Below are positions 35,180-42,773 of a stretch of DNA of 64,000 bases, piece after piece. The translations under genes and the position numbers were made by a program. This DNA is from Pedobacter insulae. Lineage in GTDB: Bacteria > Bacteroidota > Bacteroidia > Sphingobacteriales > Sphingobacteriaceae. Below the pieces are notes generated by a model that searched no databases, had not been told where the DNA came from, and saw only the letters and a program-made list of their open reading frames with translations. Where the stretch lies: the NCBI RefSeq assembly GCF_900113525.1, contig NZ_FOPP01000009.1, forward strand, positions 124,001 through 188,000. The letters are read 5' to 3'. How positions within the stretch are numbered: the stretch's first letter is position 1; each line of letters begins with the position of its first letter.

Positions 35180-35950
35180 TTAAGGCGCAGTGATAGTGAT
35201 TGTTGGGGCAGCTGGTGCAGCGGTAACAACAACGGTTTGTGTTCCTGATGTGGCAGGGCACCCAGTAGTGCCTAACAAGGTATTTGCAAATCCAGCCTTT
35301 TGTTTGTATTTTACAGTACCTGTGATTGCATAAGAACCTACGGCGTCTGTGGTTAAGGTATATGCCCCAGTAGTTTGGTTTATTGTACCAATTGTAGCGC
35401 CATCAACTGCAGGAGAAACAACAGCTCCAACAGTTTTTACTACAGAATATGAATATTCTAATTCTAAATCTGAACTGTAAGGAGCTGCAGGTGGCCCTAC
35501 CACATTTGTAGGAAGGCTTGGAGCTGTTCCAGTTAGTGAAACTACAGATTCACTGTTTGCGCTAACACCACAATACGATGGCTTTGTAGGAGCATCAATA
35601 GTTAGGGCTAATGGTGGCAAAACGATTACGTTATACTCACCAGTTTCCGGCGCACAAACCCCAGCAAGAGTACCAGCAGGAGTTAAGTTTGACGTTAGGG
35701 TAACGGTATATATTCCAGCTGCTGCAGGCATACTAGTTGGTTTGCCTGGAGATCCTGGATAAGGCACTGATACATTATTGAGTTTTACATCCCAGGTATA
35801 GGTGAGGTTTGCATCAACTGGTGGATCAGTAAGTGTTAATGCTGCGCCAGAACATACATAGTATGTGTCGGCAAATACTGTTACTGTAGTTGAAATCAAT
35901 AAAAATAAAGCTAATAAGCTCGATTTTAGAAAGGTAGTTTTCGTTTCCAT
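35180..35950 (-). CDS. Secreted beta-rich protein with Pro/Thr tail
   Basis: This 256-residue protein has a signal peptide (ending TVFAD) and a beta-rich body with YVCSGAALTL, NLTYTWDV and several Val/Thr/Pro segments, consistent with one or two Ig-like (PKD/HYR-type) domains. It ends abruptly in APAAPTITITAP, very like the end of the next upstream gene product. It lacks an obvious sorting domain of its own. It sits in the middle of a four-gene operon with the CHU_C/PorP pair and is probably exported or displayed with them. Confidence 0.65.
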   Translation of the reverse strand: METKTTFLKSSLLALFLLISTTVTVFADTYYVCSGAALTLTDPPVDANLTYTWDVKLNNVSVPYPGSPGKPTSMPAAAGIYTVTLTSNLTPAGTLAGVCAPETGEYNVIVLPPLALTIDAPTKPSYCGVSANSESVVSLTGTAPSLPTNVVGPPAAPYSSDLELEYSYSVVKTVGAVVSPAVDGATIGTINQTTGAYTLTTDAVGSYAITGTVKYKQKAGFANTLLGTTGCPATSGTQTVVVTAAPAAPTITITAP

Positions 35951-35987
35951 GTTTTTTGTTTTTTAGAGATTAGTTAATTGATGTTAT

Positions 35988-37955
35988 TTAATTTGATGTT
36001 ATGGTGATAGGCGGTGGTGGGTGAGGGGTAACTACTACTGTCACTTGTTTTGCACTATTTGGTGCATTTTGGCAAGTTGCAGTGCCTTCAACCGTAACCC
36101 AATAAGAGGTAGTGGTTGTGGGTGTTACGCTATAGCTACTTCCTGTTGCTAAAAGCCCGGTTAGATCAGCATTCGCATACCATTTAAAAGTTGGATTGGG
36201 AATAGTCACCAGATTGCAACTAGCTGTTAAGTTTGTAGAAAGGCCCTGGCAAATGGTTATTCCGGGAGCATCGATGTCTGTTGCTAATGCCTTGGGTTTT
36301 ACAATTAGCTGAACTTCGTTTGAGTAGATGTCGTAAGGACAACCTGGGTTTCCACCGGTAACTTTAGCTCTAAACCATCTGTTGTTCATAGCATTGGTTA
36401 CGTTGCTAAGGCTTAAAGTATCGATCGCAGAACCAGCATTTGTCCAAGTACTGTCAACGGTATTAAAATATTCCCATTGATAGCCAGAAACTACACCCCC
36501 CGCCGAGGCAGTCGCACCCACTACAAAGCTAGTTCCATCGCCTTCGCAAATGCCACTAGGGTTAGGGTTGGTAGGTTGAAGTGTGATGGTAGGAAGGGAT
36601 GGAGCCATACTTACTTCATAAATTCGTAAAGCATCGCCTAAAACTCCCACTGCCGCAAGTCCTTGATCGAAGGTAATTTCGAAACGGTCAAATGCAACGC
36701 CAGGTTTAAATGTGAGATCTAATCTTTTATGGGTACTGCCATTAATGGTAACTAAATTTAATAGATTAAGCTGTAGCAATGTTGCTAAAGATGCCAAGTT
36801 TGTACTGTAAACTTCGGTTTCACCTTTATATGCTTTGAATTTAAGGGAAGTACGTCCTAATACGCCTAAATCGATAAGACTTTGTTGAACGCCAAGTTGC
36901 AGGCGAATACCATCATCTACCGTTGAGCTATGATCGAAATAATAACTTTGGGCTACCGAACTAACTGCTCCGACACTGGCTAATCCAGAACTAAAGGAGG
37001 TGTAGTCGTTTGCATTTCCGTTAATAGAGCGCTCTGGGTTTGTTACCAATTGATTTAGATTAATACCAATGCCGGCGGTAACTTGAGCTGGCGAAAGTGT
37101 AATGCCGCTAACTATTTCACCTGGGCTAACAAACTGGGGGCTTAAGTTACAAACCCCACCATCTGGCTGGGTAAAGGCACTATGAACATTCACATTAATT
37201 GACGCATTTAAATTAGCAAGGGCTGCTAAGTCTAGTAGAAGGAGTTTATCTTCTGGATAAGCTACATTTAACCTTACGGAATTGTATGCTAAACTAGGGG
37301 TTACTTTTGCAAACCACGATCCAAAAGCATCGATTAGTAGTTTGGTGGTGCTTGTGCCAACTATTGTGCCGCTGTTTTCGTTTCCATTGTAAGGGTTTGG
37401 GCAAGATAGAAAACCAAGTGTTGAAGTATTTAATGAATAATTCCCTGCTCCAGAATAAGCCACACCTTTAATGCTCTGTAATTCCGTTAAACCTAGAACG
37501 CCTCCTAAGTTAAGCGAAATTCCTCCAGCAGTTGGTTTGGTATTTAATCTAAAATAAGTGGGTGTGCCTGCAGCAATCGTCGCATTTCCGGTATTTCTAA
37601 ATTGAATATAAGCATCACCTCCAGCACCTAAAACACCTAATAAACCTAATGAGCGCGCGGCTGTAACAGTAGTAGGAGCACCAGCTGAAAAGTTTGCTGC
37701 AGTATTGTAATAAAATCTAAATTCATTGGTTTGGACACCTAGAAGACATCCCCAAGCATGGGTTAACATAGGGCTTGTTAGGCCGGCATTGCCTGTTCCT
37801 GCTCCAATAAAACTGCCTGCTTCAAATTTGTTCCCTGTAATATGTCCTGTCAGATAGGTAGGAACAGGAGTCTGCCCTCTCGCTTCTCCGATAAATAGAA
37901 GCACGGCTACGAGGACAAGCCAAGGGAGCGCAGATTTTTTTAGAATAATTAACAC
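35988..37955 (-). CDS. Large secreted protein with Ig-like C-terminal domains
   Basis: This 655-residue protein starts at GTG and has a signal peptide ending EARGQ. The first 450 residues form an uncharacterised beta-rich domain (with FNAxSFIGAG-type glycine loops). The end holds two Ig-like modules: QWEYFNTVDSTWTNAGSAID (about 495-515) and PTFKWYANADLTGLLATGSS (about 590-610). It stops in PPPPITITSN. It is first in an operon of four leading to PorP/SprF, which suggests it is a surface polymer or adhesin subunit. I do not recognise a named family for the N-terminal domain. Confidence 0.65.
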   Translation of the reverse strand: MLIILKKSALPWLVLVAVLLFIGEARGQTPVPTYLTGHITGNKFEAGSFIGAGTGNAGLTSPMLTHAWGCLLGVQTNEFRFYYNTAANFSAGAPTTVTAARSLGLLGVLGAGGDAYIQFRNTGNATIAAGTPTYFRLNTKPTAGGISLNLGGVLGLTELQSIKGVAYSGAGNYSLNTSTLGFLSCPNPYNGNENSGTIVGTSTTKLLIDAFGSWFAKVTPSLAYNSVRLNVAYPEDKLLLLDLAALANLNASINVNVHSAFTQPDGGVCNLSPQFVSPGEIVSGITLSPAQVTAGIGINLNQLVTNPERSINGNANDYTSFSSGLASVGAVSSVAQSYYFDHSSTVDDGIRLQLGVQQSLIDLGVLGRTSLKFKAYKGETEVYSTNLASLATLLQLNLLNLVTINGSTHKRLDLTFKPGVAFDRFEITFDQGLAAVGVLGDALRIYEVSMAPSLPTITLQPTNPNPSGICEGDGTSFVVGATASAGGVVSGYQWEYFNTVDSTWTNAGSAIDTLSLSNVTNAMNNRWFRAKVTGGNPGCPYDIYSNEVQLIVKPKALATDIDAPGITICQGLSTNLTASCNLVTIPNPTFKWYANADLTGLLATGSSYSVTPTTTTSYWVTVEGTATCQNAPNSAKQVTVVVTPHPPPPITITSN

Positions 37956-38348
37956 TTTGAGAGAGATTAATTTAGTTCAGAAACCCGCATTAGATGTTCC
38001 AAATGCAGATTTCTTATGTAAACATATCTTTTTTATCGACTCATTAGTGCATTCATTTTATTCAATACTATCCATGTTAATAGCCTCGGTTTGAACAAAT
38101 CGACCAACTATAAGTTAAATACAATGCGCTTATAAGTATCTGTTTGCCCTTTAAGAACCTAACTTCGCATGCGTGGAGAGAATACTATTGCTGTTAGGCG
38201 CAGATTCTGTACTCTGGATGAGAAATGATCGGTAGTCTGAACTGTTGCAGATAACTATCTGCTTAACCACTGGCTTAATCTAACACTATTCGGAATAAAA
38301 GCTTAAATTTGGATCAACCATTTTTAACAGCACTCAAAATAATATTTA
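37956..38348. other. Gap of 393 bases without a gene
   Basis: I see no convincing frame, RNA or long hairpin here. It must hold the promoter of the leftward surface operon (start 37955). TAAATTTG at 38304-38311 is a -7-like element for the deaminase-fusion gene that starts at 38349, but no TTG sits at the right distance. It is one of two unusually long gaps that flank that gene. Confidence 0.5.
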
Positions 38349-39839
38349 ATGAATCTAGCATTTGACCCAGAGAAGTATATGAAACTGGCGGTTGAGATAA
38401 TGAAAAAATCAATCCAAGAGCCCCGTGAAGACAAAACTTCCCCGAAAGTCGGTGCGGTATTAGTATCTCCCAACGGAGAGGTGCTTGATACAGCATTCAG
38501 GGGAGAGCTTCGTGATGGCGACCACGCTGAATTTACGTTATTGGAAAGGAAGAACAGAAATAAGGGTGTAACGGGATGTTATTTATTTGCGACATTGGAA
38601 CCTTGCGCCCCTGGTGCAAGAAAGCATCCAAAACTGGGATGTGCAGAGCGGATTGTTAACGCAAGGATTGCCAAAGTATGGATCGGCATAGCAGATCCCG
38701 ACCCTACTGTTGACCGAAAAGGTATTAAATATCTGGAAAGCAAGAATGTTGAGGTAGAGATGTTCCGTCCCGAATTTCAAAAGCAGATCAAAAAGGAAAA
38801 TGAAGAATTTTTAAAGCAGGCAATACAACGGGCGGAGGATGTAAAAGTAGAGAAAGTGATTGTGCTCAATAAATTGGATGAACTAATGCCCGCTACCGAT
38901 CTTTCTATCTTTGACAAAGAAGCACTAGACTATTACATAAAATCTGCAGGTTTGGGATTTACCAGCGACAGCGAGGATTTCAAACGCCATCTCGCCCAAC
39001 TGGAACTGATCATTCCTGCTGGAAATACGTATATGGCTACAGGTGCTGCATTACTTCTTTTTGGGAAAGACCCCAGGGCGGCCTACCAAAATGCGGTTGT
39101 AAAGGCAAAAATTAAATATGGAAGCAATGCTCCAATACCGAAAGATTTTGACGGCCCACTGGTTTTGATTCCCCGGGGTATCGAAATGTGGCTTCAACAG
39201 GTACTCCATTCGCAAGTAAGCAGAGAAAAGTTTGAACGGCAAACACAAGCCGCTTATCCGCTGGAACCTTTGCGCGAAGCGATCATCAACGCATTGGTGC
39301 ATAGGGACTATGAAATAGAGGGGGCAAAAACCTACATCGAGATCGACGATGATAAAATATTGGTTAAAAGTGCCGGATTGCCTGTTTCGCCAATCTCACT
39401 GGACCAGGTTAAACAGTTTAAGGCCTCCTCTCTTAGCCGGAACCCTAAGATTACCTATATTTTCAATAAAATGAAATTAATGGAAGAAAATGAATTGGGC
39501 ATGGAAACCTTTCGTACTATGCAGGAGAAGCACAACCTGCCTCTACCTGAATTTAGTTATACAGAACCGTATCTCGCATTAACCTTTCCACGTACACTAG
39601 AGGCTGTAAAATCGGTAAGCATTCATAAAGGCATCGAAGAGTTGACAGTTGATGAAATAAAGGGTTATGAGTGGATAAAGAGCAAAACAAGTGTTTCTCG
39701 TAAAGAATATCAAAATCATCTTAGAATCGAAGAAAGAACAGCAAACCGTCACTTGAAGCGATTTATCAGACTTGGCTTGATCGGTGATAACGGCGAATCA
39801 CCCAAGTCCAATAAATACAGATATGTTTTTATTGGCTAA
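38349..39839 (+). CDS. RibD-like deaminase fused to AlbA-lineage ATP-binding and winged-helix domains
   Basis: This 496-residue protein joins two families. Residues 1-155 are a zinc cytidine-deaminase-like domain of RibD type: HAE (59-61, with the catalytic Glu), PC (85-86) and C98, then IADPDPTVDRKGIKYLES and ENEEF. Residues of about 180-420 match the C-terminal part of the COG2865 proteins (AlbA/Schlafen-associated ATP-binding regulators). They have AALLLFGKDPRAAYQNAVVK, REAIINALVHRDY (309-321) and an altered NPG box (KSAGLP). The last 70 residues look like a winged helix. The AlbA_2 nuclease-like domain that usually precedes this ATP-binding part is replaced by the deaminase. There is no signal peptide. 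The gene stands alone between long gaps, with repeats and a decayed gene downstream. I know of no characterised protein with this arrangement; a nucleotide-sensing or defence role is inference. Confidence 0.8.
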   Translation: MNLAFDPEKYMKLAVEIMKKSIQEPREDKTSPKVGAVLVSPNGEVLDTAFRGELRDGDHAEFTLLERKNRNKGVTGCYLFATLEPCAPGARKHPKLGCAERIVNARIAKVWIGIADPDPTVDRKGIKYLESKNVEVEMFRPEFQKQIKKENEEFLKQAIQRAEDVKVEKVIVLNKLDELMPATDLSIFDKEALDYYIKSAGLGFTSDSEDFKRHLAQLELIIPAGNTYMATGAALLLFGKDPRAAYQNAVVKAKIKYGSNAPIPKDFDGPLVLIPRGIEMWLQQVLHSQVSREKFERQTQAAYPLEPLREAIINALVHRDYEIEGAKTYIEIDDDKILVKSAGLPVSPISLDQVKQFKASSLSRNPKITYIFNKMKLMEENELGMETFRTMQEKHNLPLPEFSYTEPYLALTFPRTLEAVKSVSIHKGIEELTVDEIKGYEWIKSKTSVSRKEYQNHLRIEERTANRHLKRFIRLGLIGDNGESPKSNKYRYVFIG

Positions 39840-39847
39840 CTGTTTTT

Positions 39848-39943
39848 GCATCGACAAATGCATCGACATGATGTCGATGCGTCGACAGAGTTGTATTAGT
39901 TTTTAGTTTTGCATCGACAAATGCATCGACATCATGTCGATGC
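39848..39943. repeat. Duplicated octamer cluster GCATCGAC (six copies)
   Basis: Each of two units carries GCATCGAC, AAAT, GCATCGAC, five bases, then the reverse complement GTCGATGC. Octamers start at 39848, 39860, 39873 (reverse), and 39911, 39923, 39936 (reverse). The inner pair forms a 21-base palindrome (39860-39880 and 39923-39943) with arms of ten bases and a single central base that is G in one unit and C in the other. The units repeat every 63 bases, about six helical turns. The hairpins have no U-run, so they do not look like terminators. Confidence 0.85.
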
Positions 39944-39944
39944 G

Positions 39945-40256
39945 AGGTTCTTAAATACTTTTATTTTATACCGAACACCCGTTCTTGCTCACTCAGCTTT
40001 CAGAGCAGCAAGCCTTTTTTCTAACAGAGACGTACACCTAAAGAACTTTGTATTACTGGAAACCCAGAGCAGAGATCTCGTGCTCAGTCAAGTCTATGGC
40101 ATGATCAACATCACGCTCCATGTAAACGATGCCCGACTACACCCTTGACGGAGGATTTTTGCCGAGGATTTTAAATCTAGGGATTGGAAGAAAAACGGCA
40201 GTCCAAGTCACCTTGACTTTACAGAATTTGCTAAACGGATAGAATTAGAGCAGTAA
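39945..40256 (+). pseudogene. Decayed gene with thioesterase-like C-terminus
   Basis: One frame is open across about 310 bases except for a single TGA at 40146-40148. After this stop it continues RRIFAEDFKSRDWKKNGSPS and then HLDFTEFAKRIELEQ to a TAA at 40254-40256. The end resembles FMEFAKSIELE of the 4HBT thioesterase at 834-1328. The part before the stop (NFVLLETQSRDLVL) can be loosely aligned with LLVELQMLDAG of the same protein. No start codon or N-terminal catalytic motif remains. The remaining 180 bases to 40437 hold no gene I can support. Confidence 0.4.
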
Positions 40257-40437
40257 GTTCACTCAAACCTAAGCCATTAATCCGCCAAATACCAAAGGAG
40301 TCTCGGTGCTTATTGCATCCTATCCCCTTAAAGCGCTATTATACCGAGATACTATCGAATAGGTACCCAATAGCAAGGCAAGGGATATCGGCCGGAACAC
40401 GGCTAGACATCCTGACAACATTTAAGTAAAATGGTAT

Positions 40438-41292
40438 TTACTGGGCTACACCTTCTCTTTTCAAGATATAATCGAAAATTCCTTCAATAGGCTTCTGCAA
40501 AATCTTGCCCACTTTGATCTGGTTTTTTGCGCAAACCTCCCTCAATTCATCCTGGTAATAAAAAGCGATTGAACCCACAAAATTACAGGGAATGGTTTTA
40601 TACATCTTGTAGTCCTTTATATTGGTGTCTACAAATTCTTGGAAGCCATCCCTCAGCATTTGCTGAATAAAAGGGTGGCTTTTATGGGCAATCATGAAGC
40701 GGCTAAAAGTAGCCAGATAAGAATTGGGGAAAGGTTTTTGATAGATGTTCTCTATCACGATGTCTTTAGTAATTGCGTAATTTTCTGCAAATAACACCCT
40801 CAAATCTTCAGGCATCGTTTGATAGAGATATGATACCAGCACCTTTCTGCCAAAGAAAGTTCCAGAACCTTCATCGCCTAAAACATAACCTAAGCCATGC
40901 TTGCCATTGTGTACATTTACACCATCATAATAAGAGATGTTAGATCCGGTACCCAAAATGCAGGTTAAACCTTCATTATTGCCACAAGTAGCATAGGCAG
41001 AGCCAATTAAATCATGATCTACACTTACAAAAGCCTTGGTAAAAAACGAGGATAAACCATTCGATACAATTTCATGCTTATCGGGAGATGAACAGCCCGA
41101 GCCAAAAAAGTAAACTTCTTTTACCTGATCAGCAATCACACCCAATCCTTTATTCTTAGATAAAATCTTAACGATATCATGAGCATTTAAAAAGTATGGG
41201 TTAATGCCTTGTGTGCTAAATGACTGAATTTCGGTCGGACTATAAACCATCCAATCTGTTTTAGACGAACCGCTGTCTGCAACTATAATCAT
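40438..41292 (-). CDS. BadF/BadG-type ATPase family, N-acetylglucosamine kinase-like
   Basis: This 284-residue cytoplasmic protein starts IIVADSGSSKTDWMVYS, the phosphate-1 loop of the ASKHA kinase fold. CILGTGSNISYYDG (about 117-130) is the phosphate-2 segment, and GYVLGDEGSGTFFGRKVL (about 137-154) is the conserved family stretch. Relatives in Bacteroidota phosphorylate N-acetylglucosamine or muramic acid derivatives during wall recycling or chitin use. It is followed by no close partner; the efflux operon upstream ends 18 bases before it in the same direction, so read-through is possible. Confidence 0.8.
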   Translation of the reverse strand: MIIVADSGSSKTDWMVYSPTEIQSFSTQGINPYFLNAHDIVKILSKNKGLGVIADQVKEVYFFGSGCSSPDKHEIVSNGLSSFFTKAFVSVDHDLIGSAYATCGNNEGLTCILGTGSNISYYDGVNVHNGKHGLGYVLGDEGSGTFFGRKVLVSYLYQTMPEDLRVLFAENYAITKDIVIENIYQKPFPNSYLATFSRFMIAHKSHPFIQQMLRDGFQEFVDTNIKDYKMYKTIPCNFVGSIAFYYQDELREVCAKNQIKVGKILQKPIEGIFDYILKREGVAQ

Positions 41293-41310
41293 AATCCAAA
41301 AATAGCGATC

Positions 41311-42627
41311 TTATTGAATATTTAATGTACCGCTAATCTCTTTTAGCGTAATTTCCGCAATTTTTGCCTGATATTGTATTTCTACATAACGAGAATTGGC
41401 ATTAATCGCATTTCGTTGAGCCTCTCTCAACTCCAAAGGAGCAATGCTTCCCAAACGATATTTATCTAAAGTGATCGACAAATTTTGCTTGGCCAGCTCA
41501 ACATTTTTTCTTTCCAATTTAACCAGTTCTATATAGGTATTGTAATTCTGGTATGCTATGGTAAGCTGGGTTAATAGATCTTGCTTAGTTTTATCGAAAG
41601 TTAATTCGCTTGAATTGATGGCAATCTTTGCATTACGTTCATTCTGGCGTTGTAAAAAGCCATTAAAGATATTGATGCTCGCCGTTATACCGTAAGTTAA
41701 TCCGTTAGCTCTAAACTGGGTGTTAAAGCCTGTCGGACTGGTACTTCGATTAAATTCATAACCACTATTTAACCCAATCAATGGATACTTGCTAGCTTTT
41801 ACCTCTTTTAAAGTTAATTCAGCTATTTTTTTGGTGATAAGAGCAGCTTGCAAATTGGGGTTTAATTGTTCTGTCTGACCAGCTAAGGTGCTATAAATCA
41901 AACCTTGATCAATTGCGAGGTCATTTGAAACACTAAATCGAGTGTCGAGTTCACGAACCATTAACTGATTTAACCTTACCATATAAGAAATACCTAGGTT
42001 TTGCTGTTGCAAATAGTTAGAAGTATCTGTATTATAATCTACCTGCGCAGCTACTACATCTAATTTTGAACCCCGGCCTAATTGTAACTTATTATCGGCT
42101 ATTTTTAAACGCAAAGCAGAAACGTCTATGGCACTGTCGGCAGCGATAATTAATTGTTGCTGTTTAACTAAATCATAATAAGCATTTACCACTTGGGCAA
42201 TGGTGTTTAAAATGATGCCTTTAGCATTTACCTCTCCCTGTTTTTCCAGTGCCCTCAACTTATCGTAGGTCGCAAACATCTTAAATCCATCAAAAATAGT
42301 CCAGTCTAAGCCCACTCCGTACCTCATATTGGTGCTAATTGCACCATCTATTACTCGCTGCGTACCGGATGCCTGTGTTTGTACGGAGTTTTGTCGGCTG
42401 CCACCTGTACTAAACGTGCCTGTTACCGCTGGCAATACCCCCGCATTACCCAAATTCACATTATTGTGTGCAATAGCCAGGTCGTTGCTTACCAACTTGA
42501 TATCGTAATTGTTCTTTAAAGCAATAGTGATGGCTTCTTGGAGCGTAAGCTTTTCTTGGGCAAACAATCCGGTAGTGAAACACAAAAGGCCTACAGTTAT
42601 TAGCAGTATAAAGTGCTTGTTTTTCAT
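41311..42627 (-). CDS. TolC-family outer-membrane efflux protein
   Basis: This 438-residue protein has a signal peptide (ending GLFAQ) and two TolC/OEP repeats of long helices. The first begins KLTLQEAITIALKNNYDIKL. The second has GITASINIFNGFLQRQNERN and ends with LGSIAPLELREAQRNAINA. It forms the outer-membrane channel of a tripartite pump, with the RND permease and adaptor genes upstream in the same direction. A REP-like hairpin sits in the 146-base gap between permease and TolC genes and may reduce downstream expression. Confidence 0.9.
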   Translation of the reverse strand: MKNKHFILLITVGLLCFTTGLFAQEKLTLQEAITIALKNNYDIKLVSNDLAIAHNNVNLGNAGVLPAVTGTFSTGGSRQNSVQTQASGTQRVIDGAISTNMRYGVGLDWTIFDGFKMFATYDKLRALEKQGEVNAKGIILNTIAQVVNAYYDLVKQQQLIIAADSAIDVSALRLKIADNKLQLGRGSKLDVVAAQVDYNTDTSNYLQQQNLGISYMVRLNQLMVRELDTRFSVSNDLAIDQGLIYSTLAGQTEQLNPNLQAALITKKIAELTLKEVKASKYPLIGLNSGYEFNRSTSPTGFNTQFRANGLTYGITASINIFNGFLQRQNERNAKIAINSSELTFDKTKQDLLTQLTIAYQNYNTYIELVKLERKNVELAKQNLSITLDKYRLGSIAPLELREAQRNAINANSRYVEIQYQAKIAEITLKEISGTLNIQ

Positions 42628-42651
42628 GTTAATATCTATTTTATTTCATTC

Positions 42652-42770
42652 CGTCATTGCGAGGAATTTTAGGTTGGCTCCGTCATTGCGAGGTACGAAG
42701 CAATCTCAGATTAGATTGCTTCGTACCTCGCAATGACGCTCTCGTTCCTCGCAATTCCTCGCAATAACGC
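42652..42770. repeat. REP-like palindromic repeat inside the efflux operon
   Basis: A perfect inverted repeat with 26-base arms (42681-42706 and 42713-42738) and a six-base loop starts CGTCATTGCGAGGTACGAAG. Partial end copies lie on both sides (about 42652 and 42745-42770). It shares the outer GTCATTGCGAG and inner GAAGCAATCT parts with the cluster at 25340-25465, but the bases between them differ and are complementary within each element, so the stem is conserved rather than the sequence. Confidence 0.8.
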
Positions 42771-42773
42771 TTC

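Noticed and set aside
38349..38820. Riboflavin-pathway RibD gene
   Set aside because: Only the deaminase half is RibD-like; the reductase domain is missing, the Cys spacing differs, and no rib genes lie near.
39848..39943. Possible CRISPR array
   Set aside because: Only two units, internally palindromic, with no spacer-like variation in series and no cas genes.
39909..40148. Intact 79-residue gene
   Set aside because: The start lies inside the octamer repeat and the frame resumes after the TGA with a recognisable domain end, so a decayed gene explains it better.
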